Below, one piece after another: positions 41,596-49,449 of a stretch of DNA of 64,000 bases. The notes beneath the pieces are model-generated. The model saw only the letters and a list, made by a program, of their open reading frames with translations. It was not told the DNA's origin and did no database searches. The stretch covers positions 628,001 to 692,000 of the forward strand of contig NZ_UHIA01000004.1 in NCBI RefSeq assembly GCF_900460215.1, in the 5' to 3' direction. Each line of letters opens with the position of its first letter. Position 1 is the stretch's first letter. A program made the position numbers and the translations under genes. This DNA comes from Suttonella indologenes (GTDB lineage Bacteria > Pseudomonadota > Gammaproteobacteria > Cardiobacteriales > Cardiobacteriaceae).

Positions 41596-41886
41596 ATTTA
41601 AATGCTTTGCGTCTATTTGTCGGCGTTTGCCAAGACGGCAGTTTGTCCAAAACCGCCGCGCGCTTGGACGTGCCGATTGCTATAGTCGAAGAATTGAAAA
41701 AGTATTACGGCGTTGGCTCGCCTTGCCGTACTATCTGTACTGTCTGCGGCTCGCCGCCTTGTACTACTTTTTCACTTCTCCGACTATAGCTACGATGTGT
41801 CGATGCTGTATGCGGCGCATCGTTATCCTTCCAGCATTGTGCGGACTTTTGTCGATTTTATCAGGGCAAAAACGCTTGAATCTTAG
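41592..41886 (+). pseudogene. LysR-type regulator remnant with repeat at the deletion junction
   Basis: The first 30 codons (MNLNALRLFVGVCQDGSLSK, then TAARLDVPIA) are the LysR winged-helix start. They run into the family B element at 41681. After the element, SYDVSMLYAAHRYPSSIVRT then FVDFIRAKTLES is the C-terminal end of a LysR protein, stopping at 41884-41886. About 230 residues are missing between. The start overlaps the ATPase stop (ATGA). Confidence 0.75.
41681..41788 (+). repeat. Correia-like miniature element, family B copy 4
   Basis: 108 bp, nearly identical to copy 1, from TATAGTCGAAG to CTCCGACTATA, lying where the LysR gene body has been lost. Confidence 0.92.
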
Positions 41887-42647
41887 CGTACGCTGATGCC
41901 TGCCGCGCGCATATAGTCTTTGGCTTGCGCAATGCTGTATTCGCCGAAATGGAAGATGCTGGCGGCAAGTACGGCATCGGCTTTGCCGATAGTGATGCCG
42001 TCCACAAGATGTTGCAGATTGCCGACACCGCCGCTGGCAATGATGGGGATTTGTACTTCGGTGGCGATGCGGCTTAAGAGGGTGTTGTCAAAGCCTGCTT
42101 TGGTGCCGTCTCTGTCCATACTGGTTACAAGCAGTTCGCCGGCGCCGTATGCCGCCATGCGGCTTGCCCATTCGATTGCATTGAGCTCGGTCTGGCGGCG
42201 ACCGCCGTGAGTGAAGATATGCCATTGTTCGGCTGCGGTTTGTTTGGCATCGATGGCAACGACGATACATTGATTGCCGAAATGCTCGGCGGCTTCCCGC
42301 ACAAATTCAGGGTTTTGCACGGCAGCGCTGTTGATGGCGACTTTATCCGCGCCGGCGTTTAGCAATTGGCGGATGTCCTTTAATGTGCGTACGCCACCGC
42401 CGACGGTCAGCGGAATAAAGACTTTACCGGCGACTTGTTCGACCATGTACAAGGTGGTGCGGCGTTCGTCGGAAGTGGCGGTGATGTCGAGAAAGATCAG
42501 TTCGTCCGCGCCTTGTTCGTTGTAGCGTTGGGCGGCTTCGACGGGGTCGCCGGCATCGCGGATATTGACGAAGTTAGTGCCTTTGACGACGCGACCGTTA
42601 TCTACGTCAAGGCAGGGGATGATGCGTTTGGCGAGTTGGGTGTTCAT
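41883..42647 (-). CDS. hisF: Imidazole glycerol phosphate synthase cyclase subunit HisF
   Basis: A 254-residue TIM barrel that forms imidazole glycerol phosphate and AICAR in histidine synthesis. RIIPCLDVDNGRVVKGTNF has the catalytic Asp11-type residue. ELIFLDITA, PLTVGGGVRT, LVTSMDRDGTKAGFD (second Asp) and IIASGGVG bind the substrate phosphates. The ATG at 42647 overlaps the amidotransferase stop by four bases. hisH, hisA and hisI are not nearby. Confidence 0.95.
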   Translation of the reverse strand: MNTQLAKRIIPCLDVDNGRVVKGTNFVNIRDAGDPVEAAQRYNEQGADELIFLDITATSDERRTTLYMVEQVAGKVFIPLTVGGGVRTLKDIRQLLNAGADKVAINSAAVQNPEFVREAAEHFGNQCIVVAIDAKQTAAEQWHIFTHGGRRQTELNAIEWASRMAAYGAGELLVTSMDRDGTKAGFDNTLLSRIATEVQIPIIASGGVGNLQHLVDGITIGKADAVLAASIFHFGEYSIAQAKDYMRAAGISVR

Positions 42648-43360
42648 GAATGGTCCTTGGGGTCTTGTAGCCAGTGGGCGAGAAAATCGTCTAGCCATGC
42701 GCTGATGGCGGGGGTGTAGGTGTCGATGTCGCGGATTTGGGCGCGAACGGTTTGCGCGCCCGGTCCTGCCAGTTCTTCGGGGTCGCGTTGGTGCCAGTAT
42801 TGGATTTGTTCCGGCGTGGCTTCGGGGTGGAATTGAAAGCCGTAGGCGCGTTCGCCGAGGCGGAAGGCTTGGTTGGGATATAAATCGCTGGCGGCAAGTT
42901 TGACGGCGTGTTCGGGAATGGTAAAGCCTTCATTGTGCCATTGAAAGAATTTTTCAGGGGCATTGGCAAAGATGTCTTCAAAGCCTTCAAGGGTGGGATA
43001 AAGATTGTAGTAGCCGATTTCTACATAGTGTTTGTGATGGCGCGTAACGGTGCCGCCGAAGGCACGGGCAAGGAGTTGTCCGCCGAGGCAGATGCCGAGA
43101 TAGGGTTTTCCGGCTTCCACGCTGCGCCGTATCCAGCGGATTTCTTCATGCAGGGCGGGCAGAACGGTGTCGCAGTCATTGACGCTCATTTTGCCGCCGA
43201 AGACGGCGGCGGCATCGTAGCTGTCGAGTTCGGGCAGGCTTTCTCCGTGCAGGGGGCAGCAGATGGAAAGCTGATGTCCTGCGGCGGAGAGTTTTTCGCC
43301 GACCAGCCCCGTGAAGCCTTGCGGATTGTGCAGAAGGATTTGAATGCGTTTCGGGTTCAT
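42644..43360 (-). CDS. Class I glutamine amidotransferase domain protein
   Basis: A 238-residue stand-alone GATase similar to GMP synthase glutaminase-like proteins (YfeJ type). The nucleophile elbow is LGICLGGQLLARAFGG and the His-Glu pair is in FQFHPEATPEQ. It is not a typical HisH, although it is coupled to hisF. The acceptor is unknown. The start is the ATG at 43360, two bases after rlmJ. It belongs to the minus-strand chain argD-rlmJ-GATase-hisF. Confidence 0.85.
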   Translation of the reverse strand: MNPKRIQILLHNPQGFTGLVGEKLSAAGHQLSICCPLHGESLPELDSYDAAAVFGGKMSVNDCDTVLPALHEEIRWIRRSVEAGKPYLGICLGGQLLARAFGGTVTRHHKHYVEIGYYNLYPTLEGFEDIFANAPEKFFQWHNEGFTIPEHAVKLAASDLYPNQAFRLGERAYGFQFHPEATPEQIQYWHQRDPEELAGPGAQTVRAQIRDIDTYTPAISAWLDDFLAHWLQDPKDHS

Positions 43361-43362
43361 GT

Positions 43363-44220
43363 TTAGCGGCTGTGGGACTGAAGAATAAAATCTGCGTCGG
43401 CGTCTTGAGCAAAGTGTTGTTTCAAATCGGCGGCGCAGTCGGCAAGGGTTTGGCTTAGGGTGTAGGGCGGGTTGTAAATCATCATGGCGCTGCCGTACAT
43501 GCCAAAGCCTTTGTCGCTCGGCGCGCAGACGCAATGCGTGGCTTGGAGATAGTCCAGTTGATAATGCTGCGCAAGGGCGGGCAGGCTGTGAATGAGCTGA
43601 TGCGTGCCTTGGTGGCTTAAGAGCGGATACCAGACCAAGATGCAGGCCTGCGGAAAGCGTGCAAAGGCTTTTTTCAGGCTGTGTTCAAGGCGTTGGCAGT
43701 CGTTTTTGTCTTCATAGGGCGGGTCGATTAGAACGACGGCGCGGTGTTGCGGTGGCGGCAATGCCGCTATCAGGCTTTGAAAGCCGTCGCTTTGCTCGAT
43801 GAGATTGCGGCGCGGTCGTAGACGAAGGATATTGGCCGCTAATTGCGGATAGTCGCTGGGGTGTAATTCGCAGGCACGCAGACTGTCGCCGGGGCGCAGC
43901 ATCTGCGCGGCAATCCACGGCGAGCCCGCCACGCTGTGGGCAGAGGCTTGTGCCAGCCAGTTTTGCATGTCTTGCGCAAATGCCGCCAATGGCGCGGCTA
44001 GGGATGCGGCTTGGAATAAAATGTCCATGCCGCCGGCGTACTCGCGGTTTTCGCCTAAGCGCGGGTCTTGGCGTTGATAGAGTCCCGCGCCGGCATGGGT
44101 ATCGAGATAAAGAAAGGGTTTATCTTTGCGTTTGTAATAGTTCAGCACTTCATATAGGCAGAAGTGCTTGAGAACGTCGGCAACATTGCCGGCATGGAAA
44201 TGATGGCGGTAACTTAGCAT
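43363..44220 (-). CDS. rlmJ: 23S rRNA (adenine2030-N6)-methyltransferase RlmJ
   Basis: A 285-residue SAM methyltransferase, formerly YhiR/DUF519. The N-terminus MLSYRHHFHAGNVADVLKHF is highly characteristic. LYLDTHAGAGLY is the SAM motif and VVLIDPPYEDK carries the DPPY catalytic motif. The start overlaps the argD stop by seven bases, so translation is coupled. Confidence 0.95.
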   Translation of the reverse strand: MLSYRHHFHAGNVADVLKHFCLYEVLNYYKRKDKPFLYLDTHAGAGLYQRQDPRLGENREYAGGMDILFQAASLAAPLAAFAQDMQNWLAQASAHSVAGSPWIAAQMLRPGDSLRACELHPSDYPQLAANILRLRPRRNLIEQSDGFQSLIAALPPPQHRAVVLIDPPYEDKNDCQRLEHSLKKAFARFPQACILVWYPLLSHQGTHQLIHSLPALAQHYQLDYLQATHCVCAPSDKGFGMYGSAMMIYNPPYTLSQTLADCAADLKQHFAQDADADFILQSHSR

Positions 44221-45386
44221 GTACTGAGGATTTGATAGAGTTTTTCGACTAATTCGTCTGCGTGTTCGAGCTTGAAAATCAGCGGCGGCAGAAGACGGAT
44301 GACTTTTTCCGCGGTGATGTTGAAAATGACGCCTTTATTCAAGCCTTTTTCTACTAATTGCGGCACAGGCTGTTGTAGCTCGATGCCGATCATCAAACCT
44401 TGTCCGCGAATTTCTTTGAGCAGAGGCAAATCGCCCAAACGCCGCTGTAATTGACGGCGCAAATAGTCGGCGGTCGTTTGCACATGCTCGGCGATCCGGT
44501 CGCGCTGATAGATGTCTAGGGTTTTATTGACGACAGACATGACCAGCGGCGTGCCGGCAAAGGTCGAGCCGTGTAAACCTGCTTGGAAATATTCCGCTGC
44601 TGCGCCGCGCGCCGCACAGGCACCGACCGGCAGCCCGTTGCCTAAGCCTTTGGCAAGCGTGATGATATCGGGCTGAATGTCGTAATGCTGATAGCCGAAC
44701 CATTTGCCGCTGCGGCAGATGCCGATTTGCACTTCATCGCAAATCAGCAGCCAGCCGCGTTCGTCGCATAGTTGGCGGATACGGCGCAAATAGTCTTTAT
44801 CTACAGGATAAATACCGCCTTCGCCCTGCAAACATTCCAACATGACCGCCACGATATCGGGACGGTAGCGCTGCGCTTCGACGGCGGCAATGTCATTAAA
44901 GGGAAGATGGATAAAATCATTAAGATGCGGTTCAAACCCGCGGCGGATTTTGGGATTGGCGGTCGCCGCCATGGCGCCGAAGGTGCGTCCGTGAAAACCG
45001 CCGTAAAAGCTAATAATGGCAGGGCGGTCAATGCCTTTTTGCCGCGCGTGTAGACGGCTTAATTTAATCGCCGCTTCATTGGCTTCCGCGCCGGAATTGC
45101 AGAACATTACTTTATCCATGCCGGAAAGGGCGGCGATTTTCTCGGCGGCGGACGCTTGCTCGGGAATTTCAAATAAATTGGAGACGTGCCAGAGGCGTGC
45201 CGCTTGCTCGCTGAGGGTCTGCGCCAATTCGGGATGCGCATGTCCCAGCCCACAGACGGCAATGCCGGCAAGGGCGTCAAGATAGGCTTTTCCTGCGCTA
45301 TCAAATAAATAAACGCCTTCGCCGTGTGTAAAGGCAATCGGCAGGCGCGCATAATTGTTCATGAGGGCGGTGGCTTTTGTATTCAT
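44214..45386 (-). CDS. argD: Acetylornithine/N-succinyldiaminopimelate aminotransferase
   Basis: A 390-residue class III PLP aminotransferase in arginine (and lysine) synthesis. GLGHAHPEL, FCNSGAEANEAAIKL, YGGFHGRTFGAMA, the Asp of LLICDEVQIGICRSGK and the PLP lysine in TLAKGLGNGLPVGA are all intact. The ATG at 45386 is chosen because related proteins begin a few residues before NNYARLPIAF. It is divergent from grxD and leads the chain to rlmJ and hisF. argC lies elsewhere, at 51.0 kb. Confidence 0.92.
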   Translation of the reverse strand: MNTKATALMNNYARLPIAFTHGEGVYLFDSAGKAYLDALAGIAVCGLGHAHPELAQTLSEQAARLWHVSNLFEIPEQASAAEKIAALSGMDKVMFCNSGAEANEAAIKLSRLHARQKGIDRPAIISFYGGFHGRTFGAMAATANPKIRRGFEPHLNDFIHLPFNDIAAVEAQRYRPDIVAVMLECLQGEGGIYPVDKDYLRRIRQLCDERGWLLICDEVQIGICRSGKWFGYQHYDIQPDIITLAKGLGNGLPVGACAARGAAAEYFQAGLHGSTFAGTPLVMSVVNKTLDIYQRDRIAEHVQTTADYLRRQLQRRLGDLPLLKEIRGQGLMIGIELQQPVPQLVEKGLNKGVIFNITAEKVIRLLPPLIFKLEHADELVEKLYQILSTC

Positions 45387-45452
45387 AGTGTCGGTTTTAG
45401 GGCGAAAAGAAGGTATAGTATGCGCTTTATTGTGTAAATCAAGAGGTATCTT

Positions 45453-45776
45453 ATGGAAACGATCGAAAGAATTAAAGAGCAAATCGGCTCAATGCCCGTA
45501 TTGCTCTATATGAAAGGCACGCCGGATTTTCCGCAATGCGGTTTTTCCGCCCGCGCGGTGCAGTGCATGAAGGCCGAAGGACAGCCTTTCGCCTATGTCA
45601 ATATTTTACAAGACCCTGAAATTCGTGCGGAATTGCCTAAATATGCCAATTGGCCGACTTTCCCGCAATTATGGGTGAAAGGCGAATTGGTAGGCGGCTG
45701 CGATATTATCGTGGAAATGCACGAGAGCGGCGAATTGGCGGACTTGCTGAGCGGAATCGAATGGCCGGAGCAATAA
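45453..45776 (+). CDS. grxD: Monothiol glutaredoxin Grx4
   Basis: A 107-residue CGFS glutaredoxin that carries [2Fe-2S] clusters. MKGTPDFPQCGFSARAV has the active-site CGFS, NWPTFPQLWVKGELVGGCDI binds glutathione, and the length matches E. coli GrxD (115). AGAGGTATCTT precedes the ATG. A terminator follows. Confidence 0.95.
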   Translation: METIERIKEQIGSMPVLLYMKGTPDFPQCGFSARAVQCMKAEGQPFAYVNILQDPEIRAELPKYANWPTFPQLWVKGELVGGCDIIVEMHESGELADLLSGIEWPEQ

Positions 45777-45802
45777 ATTCTTTGCCATGCTGAAACGCTG
45801 TG

Positions 45803-45827
45803 AAAAGTCCCGACTAGGGACTTTTTT
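45803..45827 (+). terminator. Rho-independent terminator after grxD
   Basis: AAAAGTCCC and GGGACTTTT form a nine-base stem with a GACTA loop, ending in a six-T run. Confidence 0.88.
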
Positions 45828-45846
45828 CATCAAAATTTCCTTACTG

Positions 45847-45905
45847 GTTGAAACCCTTCCCTTTAGGGAGGATAATCTTGTGGGAGAGGTGTAACCTCTT
45901 CCAAT
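45847..45905. other. Hairpin-rich remnant resembling an IS200/IS605 right end
   Basis: TTGAAACCCTTCCCTTTAGG then GAGGATAATC contains a TCCCTTTAGGGA palindrome typical of IS200/IS605 end hairpins and omega-RNA tails. GGAGAGGTGTAACCTCTTCC is a second hairpin. No transposase or tnpB adjoins. The resemblance is from memory of the family and is weak evidence. Confidence 0.3.
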
Positions 45906-46862
45906 TCAGGGCAACACGTAGAGCGACGCTTTATGTGTCGCTCTGTGTGTTGAAACATATTGAATTTCCTGAATATGCTCGGCATTGCCGGCAATCATCA
46001 TCAGGCGGTCGATGCCTACCGCCACACCTGCGCAATCGGGCAAGCCTTGTTCGAGGGCTTGCAAAAAGTCTTCGTCAATGGCGATTGGCGGCAATCCCAG
46101 CGCGGCGCGTTCGCGGTTATCCGCTTCAAATCGTGCGCGTTGTTCTGCTGCATTGCCGAGTTCGTGAAAACCGTTGCACAGTTCGATGCCGTCGATATAG
46201 GCTTCAAAGCGGGCGGCGACCCATTGCCCCGCGGCATTGCGTTCAAGTCTTGCCAATGCGGCTTGTGAGGCAGGGTAGGCATAGACGAATTCAAGACAGT
46301 CTTTGCCCAATTGCGCTTCGATATAGTGCGTGAATAGCAAATCCAAATAGCCGTCGCGGTCCAGCTGCCATGCGCGGCTTTCGGGGATTTTTTCGCCGCA
46401 GAATGCGGCTAAATCGGCATCGCTGATGACAAAGCAGTCGATGTGCAGATAATGTTGAAACAGTTCGCCGTAGCTGCGGCGGCGGATAGGCAGCGGACGT
46501 TTGAGCAGATACGCGAATAAATCCGCGACTTCCTGCATCAGCTTCGGGAGGTCGAAGCCTAGGCGGTACCATTCCAAGAGCATGAATTCTTGGCGGTGTT
46601 TGCGTCCCAGTTCTTCGCCGCGAAAAACGTGGCTAAGTTGATAGATGTCGGGCGCGCCTTGGCAGAGCAAGGTTTTCATGGCGTATTCGGGCGAGGTAAT
46701 GAGATAGCCCGTATCCGCAGCAAGATTATGCAGCTGTGCATCGCTGACGCCATAGGGTCGCAGCAGGGCGGTATCGACTTCAAGCACTCGGGCGGCGGCG
46801 AAAAAGGCGCGGATTTCGGCAAGAAATCGGGCGCGAAAGGGGATGAGTTCGGTAATGTTCAT
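45906..46862 (-). CDS. epmA: Elongation factor P (R)-beta-lysine ligase EpmA
   Basis: A 318-residue class II lysyl-tRNA synthetase-like enzyme without the anticodon-binding domain (also called PoxA/GenX). It attaches beta-lysine to EF-P. Motif 2 is SHVFRGEELGRKHRQEFMLLEWYR and motif 3 is CAGVAVGIDRLMMI. The start at 46862 gives MNITELIPFRARFLAEIRAF. The last 15 or so residues (STHRATHKASLYVLP) look unlike the usual end and are encoded by a hairpin (45912-45952), so the natural C-terminus may have been replaced. epmB and efp are not in the window. Confidence 0.92.
   Translation of the reverse strand: MNITELIPFRARFLAEIRAFFAAARVLEVDTALLRPYGVSDAQLHNLAADTGYLITSPEYAMKTLLCQGAPDIYQLSHVFRGEELGRKHRQEFMLLEWYRLGFDLPKLMQEVADLFAYLLKRPLPIRRRSYGELFQHYLHIDCFVISDADLAAFCGEKIPESRAWQLDRDGYLDLLFTHYIEAQLGKDCLEFVYAYPASQAALARLERNAAGQWVAARFEAYIDGIELCNGFHELGNAAEQRARFEADNRERAALGLPPIAIDEDFLQALEQGLPDCAGVAVGIDRLMMIAGNAEHIQEIQYVSTHRATHKASLYVLP
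45912..45952 (-). repeat. Inverted repeat at the 3' end of epmA
   Basis: CAACACGTAGAGCGAC and GTCGCTCTGTGTGTTG pair at 14 of 16 positions around a nine-base loop. The repeat codes for the last epmA residues and could serve as 3' end or terminator, or be a small insertion scar. Confidence 0.5.
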
Positions 46863-46871
46863 ATCATAAAG

Positions 46872-46897
46872 AAGCCCTGAAGATTCAGGGCTTTTTC
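46872..46897. terminator. Hairpin between the permease and epmA
   Basis: AAGCCCTGAA and TTCAGGGCTT form a ten-base stem with a GAT loop. T runs are present on both sides (TTTTTC on plus, CTTCTTT on minus). It lies after the permease stop, just before epmA, so on the minus strand it would end permease transcription. Confidence 0.65.
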
Positions 46898-46900
46898 TGT

Positions 46901-48211
46901 TTAGGCGGCAAATTGCGTCGCCATCAGCACGAGGCGGGCAATCAGAATCAGCGTGATGACCCAAACGCTGATAGAAACTTGGTTCATTTTGCCGGTCAGC
47001 GATTTAATCACCGCATAGGCGATAAAGCCAAGGCTGATGCCATCGGCGATGGAGTAGGTCAAGGTCATACCCATGACGGTAATGGCGGCAGGAGCGGCTT
47101 CGCTGATGTCGTTCCAATCGATATCGCCGAGGGCGTACATCATCAGCACGGAGACGTATAAAATCGCGCCGCTGGTGGCTTCAATCGGTACCATGCCCGC
47201 CAAAGGCGAGAAGAAGATGGCACATAAAAAGAAGATGCCGACCGCTACGGCGGTTAAGCCCGTACGTCCGCCGGCGGCAACGCCGGAAGCGCTTTCGATA
47301 TAGCTGGTGGTGTTGGATGTGCCGAGCGCTGCGCCGACGATGGTCGCGCCGCTATCGGCGAGCAAAGCGCGTTTGAGATTGGGGATTTTGCCGTCTGTAG
47401 CGATGAGTCCCGCGCGATTGGTAACGCCGACGAGCGTGCCGGCGGTGTCGAATAAATCGACGAAGAAAAAGGCGAAAATGACGGAAATCATGCTGATGCT
47501 CAGTGCGCCCATGATGTCCATTTGCATGAAAGTAGGGGCAAGCGATGGCGGTGCGGAGATGATTTGTGCGTTAAATTCGGTATGTCCGCAGAGAATGCTG
47601 ATGACACTGGTGGCAAGAATGGCGATTAAGACACCGCCGCGGATATGGCGCGATTCCAAAACGATGATGAGGAAGAAGCAGAAAAAGGTCATCAGCGGCG
47701 TGTAGTGGGTTAGGTTGCCCAGCGAAACGAGCGTGGCGGGGTTATCGACGATAATGCCGGTTTGCTTGAAGGCAATCAGCATCAAAAATCCCCCGATACC
47801 GGCGGCAATCGCGCGTTTGAGAGTATTAGGAATGGCATTAATCAGCCATTCGCGGATTTTAAACAGGCTGATGAGGATAAAGAGAATTCCGGAGAGAAAT
47901 ACCGCGCCCAAGGCGATTTGCCAGCTTTTGCCCATGCCCAAAACGACCGTGAAAGTGAAGAAGGCGTTTAATCCCATACCGGGGGCGAGGGCGACAGGGA
48001 GGTTGGCGGCAAATCCCATGATAAAACAACCCACTGCGGCGGCAATACAGGTGGCGACAAATACGGCGCCGCTGTCCATACCCGATTGAGCCAGAATGCT
48101 GGGATTGACGAAGATGATGTATGCCATCGTCAGGAAGGTGGTCAAACCAGCGGTAAATTCGGTGCGAGCCGTGGTTTTGTGCGCATCAAGCGCAAATAGT
48201 TTATTGAGCAT
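46901..48211 (-). CDS. AzgA-type NCS2 purine permease
   Basis: A 436-residue, 12-14 TM nucleobase:cation symporter of the AzgA-like branch of NCS2 (hypoxanthine, guanine or adenine uptake). Family motifs are TAGLTTFLTMAYIIFVNP, APGMGLNAFFTF, FFVDLFDTAGTLVGV and ALGTSNTTSYIESASG. The branch can be told from the uracil/xanthine branch by these blocks, but the exact purine cannot. It follows rluA by 70 bases on the same strand. Confidence 0.88.
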   Translation of the reverse strand: MLNKLFALDAHKTTARTEFTAGLTTFLTMAYIIFVNPSILAQSGMDSGAVFVATCIAAAVGCFIMGFAANLPVALAPGMGLNAFFTFTVVLGMGKSWQIALGAVFLSGILFILISLFKIREWLINAIPNTLKRAIAAGIGGFLMLIAFKQTGIIVDNPATLVSLGNLTHYTPLMTFFCFFLIIVLESRHIRGGVLIAILATSVISILCGHTEFNAQIISAPPSLAPTFMQMDIMGALSISMISVIFAFFFVDLFDTAGTLVGVTNRAGLIATDGKIPNLKRALLADSGATIVGAALGTSNTTSYIESASGVAAGGRTGLTAVAVGIFFLCAIFFSPLAGMVPIEATSGAILYVSVLMMYALGDIDWNDISEAAPAAITVMGMTLTYSIADGISLGFIAYAVIKSLTGKMNQVSISVWVITLILIARLVLMATQFAA

Positions 48212-48281
48212 GATATTTTCCGAGAGAAAAGAAAGTGCTGATTATAGCCGATTATTATCAAATGCTCATCTGCAAGTAAGA

Positions 48282-48893
48282 TTAAAAAGGCAGGGGCGCG
48301 TAAAAATGCCGCTGCCTGCCTTTGCGGTCGGTAATGCTTAATTGCTGCGCGTGGAGCAAAAGGCGCGGCAGCTGCGCGTCCTGCGGATAGCTGTATAGAT
48401 TGTCGCCGATAATGGGATGTCCGATTTCCGCCAAATGTACGCGCAGTTGATGACTGCGTCCGGTAAAGGGATAGAGCGCGACGCGGGTGCTTTCGCCTTC
48501 GTAATTTAAGACTTTATAGCGCGTGAGTGCGCTTTTGCCCTGTTCGTAGCAAACCATTTGCCGCGGACGGCGTTCCCAGTCGCAGCGCAGGGGAAAATCG
48601 ATTTCGCCGCGTGACGCGGCAATATGCCCATGACAAAGGGCTTGATAGGTTTTCTCGGTTTCTCTTTGGGCAAAGCATTGTTTGTAATAGCGTTCGGCAT
48701 CTTTATGCTTGGCAACGAGAAGCACGCCGCTGGTCGCCATGTCCAGACGGTGCGCCGCCATTGCGCCGGGATATTGCTGCTTAATCCGCCATTCCACGCT
48801 GTCTTGCTTGTCCGCGCCGCGTCCGGGTACGGAAAGCAAACCTGCAGGTTTGTTCACGACCACAATGTCGGCGTCTTCAAAAATAATGTCCAT
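48282..48893 (-). CDS. rluA: Dual-specificity rRNA/tRNA pseudouridine synthase RluA
   Basis: A 203-residue RluA-family enzyme without an S4 domain. The catalytic Asp is in MAAHRLDMATSGVLLVAK. PLRCDWERRPRQMV and YPFTGRSHQLRVHLAEIGHP match RluA, which modifies 23S U746 and tRNA U32. A TTG 12 bases upstream is an alternative start. TATAAT at 48914-48919 (minus strand) gives a -10 box only about 20 bases before the ATG, so the leader would be very short. Confidence 0.88.
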   Translation of the reverse strand: MDIIFEDADIVVVNKPAGLLSVPGRGADKQDSVEWRIKQQYPGAMAAHRLDMATSGVLLVAKHKDAERYYKQCFAQRETEKTYQALCHGHIAASRGEIDFPLRCDWERRPRQMVCYEQGKSALTRYKVLNYEGESTRVALYPFTGRSHQLRVHLAEIGHPIIGDNLYSYPQDAQLPRLLLHAQQLSITDRKGRQRHFYAPLPF

Positions 48894-48939
48894 AGTTTCG
48901 GGCAAAAACGCGCATTATACGCGCAGGATCAACAGGCAA

Positions 48940-48970
48940 AAATAAAAGCGCGGCGAGCGCGCTTTTATTT
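48940..48970 (-). terminator. Rho-independent terminator after the entericidin-like gene
   Basis: AAATAAAAGCGCG and CGCGCTTTTATTT form a perfect 13-base stem around a five-base loop. On the minus strand it follows the small lipoprotein stop by about 30 bases. Confidence 0.75.
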
Positions 48971-48997
48971 CATCCTGAAAAAAGATCAGGGCTTGGC

Positions 48998-49150
48998 TTA
49001 CATGCTGCGGCCGGTGCCGCCGGTGCTTTCGGCTGCGTTTTCCAAGCCTGAACCGGCTTTTTGCACGTCTTGACCCACACCTTTGACAGCGTTGCAGCCG
49101 GCTAAAGCCAGTACGGAAACCAAGCCCAATACAGATAAAATTTTACGCAT
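48998..49150 (-). CDS. Entericidin-family small lipoprotein
   Basis: A 50-residue lipoprotein precursor with lipobox LALAGC. The mature part CNAVKGVGQDVQKAGSGLEN matches entericidin A/B, small envelope lipoproteins linked in E. coli to stationary-phase bacteriolysis. AAAGGAG lies before the ATG at 49150. Only one gene of the usual antidote/toxin pair is visible. It is divergent from the amino-acid binding protein. Confidence 0.85.
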   Translation of the reverse strand: MRKILSVLGLVSVLALAGCNAVKGVGQDVQKAGSGLENAAESTGGTGRSM

Positions 49151-49449
49151 GATATGCTCCTTTAGGTTGATGTGAAAACAGACTTTACAGTAGCAAAGCT
49201 TTTTATTATTCACAAGCAAAATTTTCCAAACCAAATAGTCAAATAAAGCTCTGGAAAAATATCGGTTTGTTAAATAAAAATATTTTCTTTGAGGCTTTAT
49301 TTGTTGTTTTATCAAAAGCAGATTAAGAATGAACGATTTTGCACGTGCATTCACAAAGCTTATGAAAAATAGGCATAAGCCTCTATTTTTATCAGGCAAG
49401 GTGCAAAGAATATGGCACAATGCCCACCTCGATTGTCTAGGAGGATATT

